A stretch of DNA of 64,000 bases. Source: Mitsuaria sp. 7 (lineage in GTDB: Bacteria; Pseudomonadota; Gammaproteobacteria; Burkholderiales; Burkholderiaceae_C). Made by a program: the position numbers and the translations under genes. The DNA lies in assembly GCF_001653795.1 (NCBI RefSeq), contig NZ_CP011514.1, positions 4,234,279 to 4,298,278 on the forward strand. The letters run 5' to 3'. Below, piece after piece: positions 1 to 7,513 of the stretch; positions within the stretch are counted from its first letter, which is position 1, and each line of letters begins with the position of its first letter. Below the pieces are notes generated by a model. The model saw nothing but the letters and a program-made list of their open reading frames with translations, searched no databases and was not told the origin of the DNA.

Positions 1-644
1 CCGCCATCGCCCCCACGTTCGACGACGGTATCGTCATGCGACGGGGCATCGCCCGGCGTGAAGTACATGAGCCGCCACACGGCCAGCGCGGACTGCCAGC
101 GGTACGGCCAGCCGAGCTGATGCGTCGGTGCCGTCTGCGTCACCGCCGGCTGCTGGCGCAGCCACGCGAAGATCGCATCAGCATCCTCGCGCGTCATCGC
201 CGTGTAGCTCGTGTACGGAAAGGCGGGATAGAGCAGCCGGCCATCACGGCTGCGGCCGTGATGCATCGCGCGCCAGAAGTCGTCCGCCGTCCAGCGGCCG
301 AGACCGGTCTCCGGATCCGGCGTCAGGTTGCTGCTGAACAGCGTCCCGAACGGCGTGCCGAGCGGCAGCCCGCCGGCCAGCGGCGCGCCGCCGCGCGGGC
401 TGTGGCAGCCGGCGCAGTTGGCGATGCGGGCGAGGTAGGCCCCGCGGGCGATCAGCGCGGGACTCGTTTCCTCGGCGGCCGACTGCACAGGGCGACTCGA
501 CAGCCAGAACTCCCGTCCCCACGCGCCGGCCAGCAACAACAGCGCCATCACCGGCACTGCGATCGCCACGCCGATCAGCAGACGGACGAAGGCCCTCATC
601 GGCGCGGCGCCGGAAGCATCCTTGGTACTCACGTCCCCGCTCAT
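1..644 (-). CDS. c-type cytochrome, alcohol-dehydrogenase cytochrome subunit type (partial, C-terminus outside window)
   Basis: Reading the minus strand from an ATG at 644 gives at least 214 residues. There is a short cytoplasmic stretch, one membrane anchor (about residues 18-42), then a periplasmic cytochrome c domain with one haem motif C77-A-G-C-H81. The following stretch (SNLTPDPETGLGRW, then an MHHGRSRDGR segment) is typical of the multihaem cytochrome subunit of membrane alcohol/gluconate dehydrogenases and related electron-transfer cytochromes. The gene runs off the left edge, so further haem motifs cannot be counted. The start overlaps the stop of the upstream cytochrome gene by ATGA (641-644), which indicates translational coupling. 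The role is inferred as periplasmic electron transfer to the terminal oxidase; the electron donor is unknown. Confidence 0.75.
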   Translation of the reverse strand, partial: MSGDVSTKDASGAAPMRAFVRLLIGVAIAVPVMALLLLAGAWGREFWLSSRPVQSAAEETSPALIARGAYLARIANCAGCHSPRGGAPLAGGLPLGTPFGTLFSSNLTPDPETGLGRWTADDFWRAMHHGRSRDGRLLYPAFPYTSYTAMTREDADAIFAWLRQQPAVTQTAPTHQLGWPYRWQSALAVWRLMYFTPGDAPSHDDTVVERGGDG

Positions 645-1402
645 GGCGCGAGCCCTCCGCACTGGACCGGCAAGGGCGTCGTCGACGGCGGTTCCGGATG
701 CGCGCCCGCGGGCTTCGCGGCGAGCCAGCTGGCGACGGCGGCGATGTCGTCGGTCGACAGCGCCTTGGCCACATCGGCCATGCAGTCGGGCGCATGCGCG
801 TGGCGCAGTCCGTTGCGCCACGCGCCGAGCTGTCCGACCAGGTAGTCGCGCGGCAGCCCGAGCAGCCCCGGGATCGCCGGTTCGCGTCCCGCCATGGCCG
901 GCCCGTGACACGCCGTGCAGGCCGGCACCTTGCGCGCCGGATCGCCCTGCGTGATCAGCCGCTCCGCGCGCGCCTGCTGCTCGGTGTTCAAGCCCGAGGG
1001 CCCTGGCGCCGGATACGGCACGTCGAGCGCGGCGAAGTAGCCGGCGATCTCGCGCAGGTAGTCGTCGCTCATGTTGCGCAGCAGACCGGCCATCAGCGCG
1101 TGATGACGGCGTCCGTCGCGGAAGCTCTGCAGCTGGTTGTAGAGGTAGCCCGACGGCTTGCCCGCCAGGCGCGGGAAGTAGCCCTGCGTCGTCGCCCGGC
1201 CCTGCGCGCCGTGGCACAGCGTGCAGGCCTGGATGCGCTCGGCGATGTCGTTGGTGAGCGGGCGCAGCGGCCGCGCAGCCGGATCCGACGGCGGTGCTGC
1301 AGCCCCTTGCGCGAACGCCGCGCCCATGTCGGAGACGGTGGAGAGTCCCAGGCCCATTACAGCGGCGATGAGGACACCCGGGAGGCATCGGGAGATCATC
1401 AT
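641..1402 (-). CDS. dihaem cytochrome c (cytochrome c4-like)
   Basis: 253 residues when started at the MMISRC methionine (1402); a longer reading from 1480 would overlap the next gene and lacks a signal peptide at its N-terminus. Residues 1-32 form a Sec signal peptide ending in AAFA-Q. Two cytochrome c domains follow, with haem sites C60-T-L-C-H64 and C162-T-A-C-H166, the architecture of cytochrome c4. Such proteins carry electrons in the periplasm from bc1 or dehydrogenases to oxidases. The gene forms an operon with the anchored cytochrome downstream (4-bp overlap), so the pair probably works as one electron path. Confidence 0.82.
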   Translation of the reverse strand: MMISRCLPGVLIAAVMGLGLSTVSDMGAAFAQGAAAPPSDPAARPLRPLTNDIAERIQACTLCHGAQGRATTQGYFPRLAGKPSGYLYNQLQSFRDGRRHHALMAGLLRNMSDDYLREIAGYFAALDVPYPAPGPSGLNTEQQARAERLITQGDPARKVPACTACHGPAMAGREPAIPGLLGLPRDYLVGQLGAWRNGLRHAHAPDCMADVAKALSTDDIAAVASWLAAKPAGAHPEPPSTTPLPVQCGGLAP

Positions 1403-1452
1403 CGGGCCATCATCGCCGATCGCCGCAGGGACTGCCGCCGCGGGCGCGGACC

Positions 1453-3369
1453 TCAGCGTCGCTGGTCCGCCCCCGGCCATCCCAGGGCCGCCCAGCCGTC
1501 GCGGCCCTGATGCTTGGCCTGATACAGCGCGCGGTCGGCGAGCGCGATCAGTTCCGCCGCCGGGACGTCGCCGTCGGCGACGCTGGCGATGCCGATGCTG
1601 GCCGTGACTGCGACGCCCGCCGGCTGCGCGGCCCGTACCGCTTCCACGATCTTGGCGGCGATCTGCTCGGCTTCCTCGGGCCGGTTCAAGCCCTCGAGCA
1701 CCGCCACGAACTCGTCGCCCGCGATGCGCGCGACGTGGTCGCTCCCCCGTACGGCGCGCCGCAGCACGGTCGCGAAGTCGCGCAGCACCGTGTCACCGAC
1801 GCCGTGGCCGTGCGTGTCGTTGATCGCCTTGAAGCGGTCGATGTCCAGGAACAGCAGCGCCAGCACCCGCCCCTCGCGCATGTGACGCCGCTGACGCGAC
1901 AGCGCGCCTTCCAGCGCTTGATCGAACTCGCGCCGGTTCGGCAATCCCGTGAGCGCATCGGAACTGGCCAGCCGCGCCAGCTGCGCCTCCGCCTGCTTCA
2001 TGACGGTGATGTCGATGGACAGCGTGAAGATCCCCAGCACGCGACCGTCCGGCCCGAGGTCGGGGGCGTAGATCGAGCGCAGGTGCCGCTGCTTGCCGAG
2101 CATGGTCGAGGTGATCTCGAACTCGACGCGCTCGCCGCCCAGCGCCAGCATCAGCTGCGCGCTGCGCTGGCTGGTGCTGGCGACGCCGAAGACGTCGTCG
2201 ATGTGCAGCCCCAGCGCCGCCTGCGGATCCAGGCCGAACCAGTTCCGCAAGGTCTCGTTGACGTAGCGCAGCTTGCGCTGCGCGTCGATGTAGCAGATGA
2301 AGACCGGCAGGTTGTCGGTGATCGCCTTCATCTGGCGCTCGCTGGCGGCGATCACGGACTCGGCGCGCTTGCGCCCGGAGATGTCCATCGAGCAGGCGTA
2401 GAAGCCTTCGACACGGCCGCCGACCAGCTCGGGCACGAGGCTCTGGTGGAAGTGCAGCGTCTCGCCGTCGATGACCTGCTCGGCGTCGAAGGCGACGGCC
2501 TCGCCCTTCAGCACACGTTCGACGAAAGGCCGCATCTGCTCGGCGCTATCCGCGCCGCGCATCTGTTCCAGCGTCTTGCCGACCAGGCTGTCCGGATGGG
2601 TGTGGAAGACGCGGCCGACCTCCGCGTTGGCGAAGCGCAGGTGGCCCTTCCCGTCGTAATGGCTGATCATGGCCGGCACGTTGTCGGCGATGCCGCGCAG
2701 GCGCTTCTGGGTACGCAGCAGGTCGCGCGACCGCAGCAGCACCTGCGAGGTGGCCATGACGGTGAACAGCGCCAGCATCGCCAGGCCGGCCAGCATCAGC
2801 AGCTCGGTGTGGCCGGCCTCGCGGGACAGGCGCTCGCTGATCATGCCGCGCTCGGCGCGCAGCGACGAGGTCATCTCGCCCAGCACGTCGCGCAGTTCGT
2901 CCATGTGGTGCAGGCCCTGGTCGCCGAGCACCAGTTCCAGCGACTCCTCGTGACGACCGGAATCGTGCAGCCGGATCGTCTGGTTCATCTCGCTCATCTT
3001 GAGCTGGACCAGCTCCCGGATGCGGGCGAGCTTGGGGGCGTGCGCGGGGTCCTCGTCGCGGGCGAACAGGTCGTCCACGCGGCGGTCGAGGTTGCGGATG
3101 GCGTCCCGGTAGGGCTGCAGGTAGCTGGCGCGCTGGGTCAGCAGGTAGCCGCGCTGGCCGGTCTCGGCATTGAGCAGGTCCTCCATCAGCAGCGTCATCG
3201 CCGGCAGGGCGGTGTTGATGCGGTCGGCGCGGCGCAGGTCGTCGAGCGTCGCGCGGGCGCGCCAGGCCAGCAGCGCCACGATCACGGCCATCGCGAGCAG
3301 GGCCACGATCAGCAGGGCCACGCCGCGACCGAGGCTGCTGCGGTGGAGGGACTCGGCGGAAGAACGCAT
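1453..3369 (-). CDS. membrane PAS-GGDEF diguanylate cyclase with CHASE3-type sensor
   Basis: 638 residues from the ATG at 3369; the 71 residues further upstream are arginine-rich and look untranslated. Order: membrane helix (about 15-37), periplasmic CHASE3-like region with an ETGQRGYLLT motif (about 75-85), second membrane helix (about 195-215), two PAS domains (about 225-350 and 350-465), and a C-terminal GGDEF domain. The active-site motif reads AGDEF, a change of the first glycine that is usually tolerated. An RGSD inhibitory I-site sits exactly five residues before it. The predicted role is synthesis of c-di-GMP from two GTP in response to an envelope or small-molecule signal. It is divergent from the ltrA-like gene. 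Confidence 0.85.
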   Translation of the reverse strand: MRSSAESLHRSSLGRGVALLIVALLAMAVIVALLAWRARATLDDLRRADRINTALPAMTLLMEDLLNAETGQRGYLLTQRASYLQPYRDAIRNLDRRVDDLFARDEDPAHAPKLARIRELVQLKMSEMNQTIRLHDSGRHEESLELVLGDQGLHHMDELRDVLGEMTSSLRAERGMISERLSREAGHTELLMLAGLAMLALFTVMATSQVLLRSRDLLRTQKRLRGIADNVPAMISHYDGKGHLRFANAEVGRVFHTHPDSLVGKTLEQMRGADSAEQMRPFVERVLKGEAVAFDAEQVIDGETLHFHQSLVPELVGGRVEGFYACSMDISGRKRAESVIAASERQMKAITDNLPVFICYIDAQRKLRYVNETLRNWFGLDPQAALGLHIDDVFGVASTSQRSAQLMLALGGERVEFEITSTMLGKQRHLRSIYAPDLGPDGRVLGIFTLSIDITVMKQAEAQLARLASSDALTGLPNRREFDQALEGALSRQRRHMREGRVLALLFLDIDRFKAINDTHGHGVGDTVLRDFATVLRRAVRGSDHVARIAGDEFVAVLEGLNRPEEAEQIAAKIVEAVRAAQPAGVAVTASIGIASVADGDVPAAELIALADRALYQAKHQGRDGWAALGWPGADQRR

Positions 3370-3596
3370 GCGACGTCTCGGCGGGTCGGGTCGGTCTCGA
3401 GGACAGGAAGGATGGCGCGACGGCGTCGCGCGGACGCGAGACGCGCGAAAGCGCGCGACCCGACGCGAACTCAACCGGCCGTGGCGGCGGCGGGGCCGGT
3501 GAGCGATGCGGCCGATTATGGGGATGGCGGTGCGATTGCCGTCAAGCCGGCATCGGCCCCGAGGGGCCGGCGGCGCCCGCATGCGACAGTCCGGGG

Positions 3597-4817
3597 ATGC
3601 CCGCCATCCCCCTCCTGCGCCAGCCCGATCCGCACGGCCATGCCAAGGTCAGCTTCGTCGAGCTGTTCTTCGACCTCGTGTTCGTCTTCGCCGTCACCCA
3701 GCTGTCGCACACGCTGATCGGTCACTTCGCGCATGACGGCGTCACGCTGAAGGGGGCGCTGCAGACCGGCTTCCTGATGGCCGCGGTCTGGTGGGTATGG
3801 ATCTTCACCTCCTGGGTCACCAACTGGCTGGACCCGGAACGCCTGCCGGTACGGATCTGCCTGTTCGCGATGATGCTGGCCGGACTGCTGATGTCGGTGT
3901 CGCTGCCACAGGCCTTCGGCGAACGCGCGCTGATGTTCGCCGCCTCGTTCACGGCGATCCAGGTCGGACGGACGCTGTTCTTCCTCTGGGCGGCGCGCGG
4001 CGCGGAGGAAGCCCTGGTGCGCAACTTCCAGCGCATCGGGGCGTGGCTGGTCGTGTCGGCGGTGCTGTGGATCGCCGGTGCCTTGAATCCGTCGCTGCGC
4101 GTGCCGCTGTGGGTAGCGGCGCTGGCGATCGAGGTCGTCGGGCCGTCGGCCGGCTTCTTCGTGCCGGGTTTGGGGCGCTCGACGACGGCGGACTGGACCA
4201 TCTCCGGCGGCCACCTGGCCGAGCGCTGCGCGCTCTTCGTGATCATCGCGCTGGGCGAGTCGCTGCTGGTCACGGGCGCGACCTTCGCGGAGCAGCCCTT
4301 GACGACGATGAGCCTGCTCGCCTTCCTGGTGTCCTTCGCGGGGAGCATCGCGCTGTGGTGGCTGTACTTCGACACCACCAACGACTTCGCGACCGGCCGC
4401 ATCGTCCACAGCGACGATCCGGGACGCATCGCGCGGCTGGCCTACACCTACATCCACCTGCCGATCGTGGCGGGGATCATCGTCAACGCGGCCGCGGATG
4501 AATTCGTCCTGGCGCACCCGGACGGCCACACGGACCTGAAGACGGCGCTGTGCCTGCTCGGCGGCGTAGCGATCTACGTGATCGGCGTGGGCCTGTTCAA
4601 GCGCGCGGTCGTCGGGCACTGGCCGTGGTCGCACGGCGTGGCCGTGATCGCGCTGGCGGCGGCGGGGCCGTTCGTGCACGACTGGACGCCGGTCGTGACC
4701 AGCGCGTTCGCCTGCCTCGTGCTGGTGGCGCTCGCGGCGTGGGAGCGGCACTCGCGGGCGCAGTGTCTCGTTCCCGACAGCGAGGATGTGGACGACGCGC
4801 CTAGCATCGGCCCATGA
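3597..4817 (+). CDS. ltrA: low-temperature-requirement protein A (LtrA) family membrane protein
   Basis: 406 residues with about ten hydrophobic helices. The N-terminus carries the LtrA signature VSFVELFFDLVFVFAVTQLS (residues 18-37). LtrA was named from a Listeria low-temperature mutant, but its biochemical role is not known, so only the family is asserted. The start lies about 230 bp from the divergent cyclase gene. The stop overlaps the ATG of the next gene (ATGA, 4814-4817), which makes a two-gene translationally coupled unit with a dehalogenase-like hydrolase. Confidence 0.83.
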   Translation: MPAIPLLRQPDPHGHAKVSFVELFFDLVFVFAVTQLSHTLIGHFAHDGVTLKGALQTGFLMAAVWWVWIFTSWVTNWLDPERLPVRICLFAMMLAGLLMSVSLPQAFGERALMFAASFTAIQVGRTLFFLWAARGAEEALVRNFQRIGAWLVVSAVLWIAGALNPSLRVPLWVAALAIEVVGPSAGFFVPGLGRSTTADWTISGGHLAERCALFVIIALGESLLVTGATFAEQPLTTMSLLAFLVSFAGSIALWWLYFDTTNDFATGRIVHSDDPGRIARLAYTYIHLPIVAGIIVNAAADEFVLAHPDGHTDLKTALCLLGGVAIYVIGVGLFKRAVVGHWPWSHGVAVIALAAAGPFVHDWTPVVTSAFACLVLVALAAWERHSRAQCLVPDSEDVDDAPSIGP

Positions 4818-5809
4818 GCGCCCCCTCCTCCACCGCAGCGTCCGTCGCGTCTGTCGCGTCCACCGCATCCATGGCCTTCACGGCGGACTTCACCGCCGAG
4901 CCGCATCCGGCCGACGCCATGTTCCCCGCATCGACGCGACGGCTGTCGGTCGAGACCGAGCCCGGCGTGCGAATCCATGCGCGCGTGTGCGGCGAAGGCC
5001 CGCCGCTGCTGCTGATCCACGGTCATCCGCAGACGCTGGTCATCTGGCATCGCGTGCTGCCGGCGCTGGCGGCGCGCTTCACCGTGGTGATGCCGGACCT
5101 GCGCGGCTACGGTGATTCGTCCAAGCCTGCGGGCGATGAGGGCCACGGCAACTACAGCAAGCGCCGCATGGCGCAGGACCTGATCGCGGTGATGGCCGCG
5201 CTGGGCCATGCGCGCTTCCGCGTGCTCGCGCACGACCGGGGAGCGCGCGTCGCGCACCGCATGGCGGCGGATCATCCGGCGGCGGTCGAGCGTCTCGCGC
5301 TGCTGGACATCGCGCCGACGCTCGCGATGTACGAGCAAACGACCGAAGCCTTCGCGCGGGCGTACTGGCACTGGTTCTTCCTGATCCAGCCGGCGCCGAT
5401 GCCGGAGCGGCTCATCGAGGCCGACCCGGCGGCCTACGCGCTGGATGTGATGGGTAGGCGGCACGCGGGCCTGTCGGCCTTCGATCCGCGAGCGTTCGCC
5501 GAGTACCAGCGCGCGCTGGCACTACCTGGCACCGCGCACGGCATGTGCGAGGACTACCGCGCCGCGGCAGGCATCGACCTCGAACACGACCGCGCGGACC
5601 GCGACGCCGGCGCGAAGCTCGCGATGCCGCTGCGCGTGTACTGGGGTGCGCAAGGCGTGGTGGCGAAATGCTTCGAGCCGCTGAAGGAATGGCGACGCGT
5701 CGCGGCGGACGTCGACGGCGGTCCGCTGCCCTGCGGCCACTACATCCCGGAGGAAGCGCCGGACGCGCTGCTCGCTGCGGTGATGCCGTTCCTCACCGAA
5801 GGGCTTTGA
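4814..5809 (+). CDS. alpha/beta hydrolase resembling fluoroacetate (haloacetate) dehalogenase
   Basis: 331 residues. The catalytic pattern matches fluoroacetate dehalogenases: the oxyanion segment GHPQT (70-74), a nucleophile aspartate in AHDRGAR (D141 with R142 and R145, equivalent to the carboxylate-binding arginines), D165, a halide-pocket pair H186-W187 in YWHWF, and a catalytic histidine H309 in CGHYIPEE. In the known family this set hydrolyses the C-F or C-halogen bond of haloacetates, giving glycolate. The first 35 residues are an alanine/serine-rich extension absent from the family, so translation may really begin at M36 (4919), although the ATGA overlap with ltrA favours 4814. Some relatives act as plain epoxide or ester hydrolases. 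Confidence 0.75.
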   Translation: MSAPSSTAASVASVASTASMAFTADFTAEPHPADAMFPASTRRLSVETEPGVRIHARVCGEGPPLLLIHGHPQTLVIWHRVLPALAARFTVVMPDLRGYGDSSKPAGDEGHGNYSKRRMAQDLIAVMAALGHARFRVLAHDRGARVAHRMAADHPAAVERLALLDIAPTLAMYEQTTEAFARAYWHWFFLIQPAPMPERLIEADPAAYALDVMGRRHAGLSAFDPRAFAEYQRALALPGTAHGMCEDYRAAAGIDLEHDRADRDAGAKLAMPLRVYWGAQGVVAKCFEPLKEWRRVAADVDGGPLPCGHYIPEEAPDALLAAVMPFLTEGL

Positions 5810-5875
5810 GCGAAGGGGCCGCGAGGGCCGTTAGGCTGAGCGCATTGCAGTGTCCGACGAGGACGGAGTGAAGGG

Positions 5876-6109
5876 ATGAACAAGCTGGTCGCCCTCGGGC
5901 AGTTTCTGGGCGGCGCGGTCCTGTGGATCGCGGCGGTGGTGGCGGGCTACAACGCGATCAAGCCGCTGATCGGCGCCGCGGACGGCGCAGGCGCGCCGGC
6001 GGGAGCCGGTGGAGCGTTCGTGATCGTGCTGCTGCTGGCGGGTATCGGGACGTGGCTCATGCGCGCGGGATGGCGCCGGTTGAGGGCGCGGGCGGGTGGG
6101 CATTGCTGA
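5876..6109 (+). CDS. small two-helix membrane protein, unknown
   Basis: 77 residues with two hydrophobic segments (about 8-30 and 45-64) separated by a glycine/alanine-rich loop, and a basic C-terminus (RRLRARAGG) that would sit in the cytoplasm. A purine-rich stretch (ACGGAGTGAAGGG) just before the ATG at 5876 gives a good ribosome site. It matches no family I recognise. It is the last gene with ordinary high-GC codon use before the AT-richer defence operon. Confidence 0.6.
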   Translation: MNKLVALGQFLGGAVLWIAAVVAGYNAIKPLIGAADGAGAPAGAGGAFVIVLLLAGIGTWLMRAGWRRLRARAGGHC

Positions 6110-6323
6110 GCGGCCTGTGTCGATTCACGCAGCCAGACGAGCGGCTTTTGCCTCGACTCAAGGACAGTAGAACGGAAGCGAATCAAGCAAATGTTTGTGG
6201 CCAATGCCACCGCCAGCCGAGTGGCAAAATCGACTGACAGATCGGCGGCGCTGGAAAGGTGTTGTCGTTCGACCGCATCGAGGCGCACGACCTTGAGCGA
6301 CGCAAGAGAAGGAAAAGGTCACG
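6110..6323 (+). promoter_or_regulatory. upstream region of the ABC-3C operon with nested inverted repeats
   Basis: No gene is visible here. Base composition drops compared with the flank. Three half-sites are arranged as GTGGC (6197-6201), GCCAC (6206-6210) and GTGGC (6221-6225), so the middle one can pair with either neighbour; this could be an operator or a switchable hairpin. The purine-rich GAGAAGGAAAAGG just before 6324 is the likely ribosome site of the first operon gene. No convincing -35/-10 pair was found. Confidence 0.35.
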
Positions 6324-7268
6324 ATGCAACTCGGCTCCCAGATTCCGGATGAGCAGCGCCAATGGTGGCGCATTGCTCTCGAGCTAAGGCTTCGTCAGTG
6401 CCATGGCGATTCATTTCAGGACCTCTTCTCGGTCGTCATGGGGCATCTTCACGGCGACGACTTTGTTCGCGTACGAGCTTTCGGCAAGCTCGGCGACAAG
6501 GGCTGTGATGGCTACCTTCTATCGACGGGCCAGCTCTTTCAGTGCTATGGCGCATTGAACGGCGAGACGAAGAACGTCGCAAAGCTCGTCAAGAAGATCA
6601 AGAGCGACTTCGCAACTGCAAAGGTGAAGCTCGCCGGCATCACGAAGGAATGGCACATGGTGCTGAACCTCGTCGATGGAATTCCAGTAGAAGCGCTCGA
6701 GGCTTTGGAAGAACTGAAGATTTCGAACCCAAACATCAAGATCGGCTACATCGGCAAGGAAGGGTTTGAGGAACGCATCTTTGAATTGAGCAGCGAGCGC
6801 GTTGCCTCGTTGCTTGGTCCCGCAGCGACCCCTGCCGACGTGAAGAACCTCGACGTCGCAGCACTCCGGAAGTTGGTAGACGATCTGTCGCTTTCGTCTG
6901 CGCCCCCGCTCGAAGAAATTGATCTGAATCTCGTGCCAGTAGGCAAGCTGTCGCACAACGCTCTGCCTACACATTGGCAAATGTTTGTGCGAAGCGGCTG
7001 GGCAAATGCACCCATCGTCGCTTCGTACTTTTCCCGCCACCCAGACCCATTGAAGGGAGAGCAGGTCGGCGCCCTGCTCAACGAAAAATATCGTGCTTTG
7101 AAGGCGCAGAACCTGACGCCCGGCACCATCATGACTGCGCTGCTGGAGACGGTCACCGGCGTTGGCAGTGCTCCACCTCCAAGGTTGGTCGCGGCACAAG
7201 CGTTGCTGACACACTTCTTCGAGAGCTGCGATATCTTCGAACGCCTGCCGGTTGCGAGCCCAACATGA
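6324..7268 (+). CDS. ABC-three-component (ABC-3C) system protein with nuclease-like N-terminus
   Basis: 314 residues. The N-terminal part (about 28-100) has the layout of a restriction-endonuclease-like fold: FQDLF, then GKLGDKGCDGYL (54-65), then LFQCYG (71-76). This resembles the D...QxK core of Mrr-type nucleases, but the lysine position is tyrosine (Q73-C-Y75). The remaining about 200 residues, with a conserved-looking HWQMFVRSGWANAPIVASYF stretch, would be the ABC-3C C-terminal domain that couples the effector to the ATPase complex. It is the first gene of a three-gene operon joined by ATGA overlaps. Family assignment rests on the operon (middle component plus DUF2326-type ATPase) as described for ABC-3C conflict systems. 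The anti-phage or anti-plasmid role is inferred, not shown. Confidence 0.68.
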   Translation: MQLGSQIPDEQRQWWRIALELRLRQCHGDSFQDLFSVVMGHLHGDDFVRVRAFGKLGDKGCDGYLLSTGQLFQCYGALNGETKNVAKLVKKIKSDFATAKVKLAGITKEWHMVLNLVDGIPVEALEALEELKISNPNIKIGYIGKEGFEERIFELSSERVASLLGPAATPADVKNLDVAALRKLVDDLSLSSAPPLEEIDLNLVPVGKLSHNALPTHWQMFVRSGWANAPIVASYFSRHPDPLKGEQVGALLNEKYRALKAQNLTPGTIMTALLETVTGVGSAPPPRLVAAQALLTHFFESCDIFERLPVASPT

Positions 7269-7513
7269 TCCTGCCAACTAAGCACTTGCCACAAGATCGT
7301 GCCCTGCTCGGTGTAGGCGCCGAGATACTTGGACAGTTGAAGGAACCACGCTCGGTGTCAGAACTTTGGGAAGCGGTGCGCGAGGCTCGCGGCAGAAACC
7401 CCAACTCCGCCCCCCTCTCATTCGACTGGTTCGTGCTGGCGCTCAATCTTCTGTATGCCATCGCCGCCGTCGACCACAGCCACGGCATCCTTCGACGGGA
7501 GGGATCAGAATGA
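7265..7513 (+). CDS. ABC-3C system middle component (MC6-like)
   Basis: 82 residues from the ATG at 7265, which overlaps the previous stop (ATGA), and its own stop overlaps the next start in the same way (7510-7513). The protein begins MILPTKHLPQDRALLGVGAE, followed by ILGQLKEPRSVSELWE. This is the pattern I associate with ABC-3C middle component 6, a small winged-helix-like adaptor that bridges the ATPase and the effector subunit. Strict translational coupling on both sides implies that the three proteins are needed in fixed ratio as one complex. The number of the MC family is from memory and less certain than the middle-component role. Confidence 0.65.
   Translation: MILPTKHLPQDRALLGVGAEILGQLKEPRSVSELWEAVREARGRNPNSAPLSFDWFVLALNLLYAIAAVDHSHGILRREGSE

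Noticed and set aside
6187..6989. 13-bp repeat GCAAATGTTTGTG at 6187-6199 and 6977-6989, possible insertion footprint
   Set aside because: In a 64-kb window several 13-mers recur by chance, and the copies do not flank a sensible unit.
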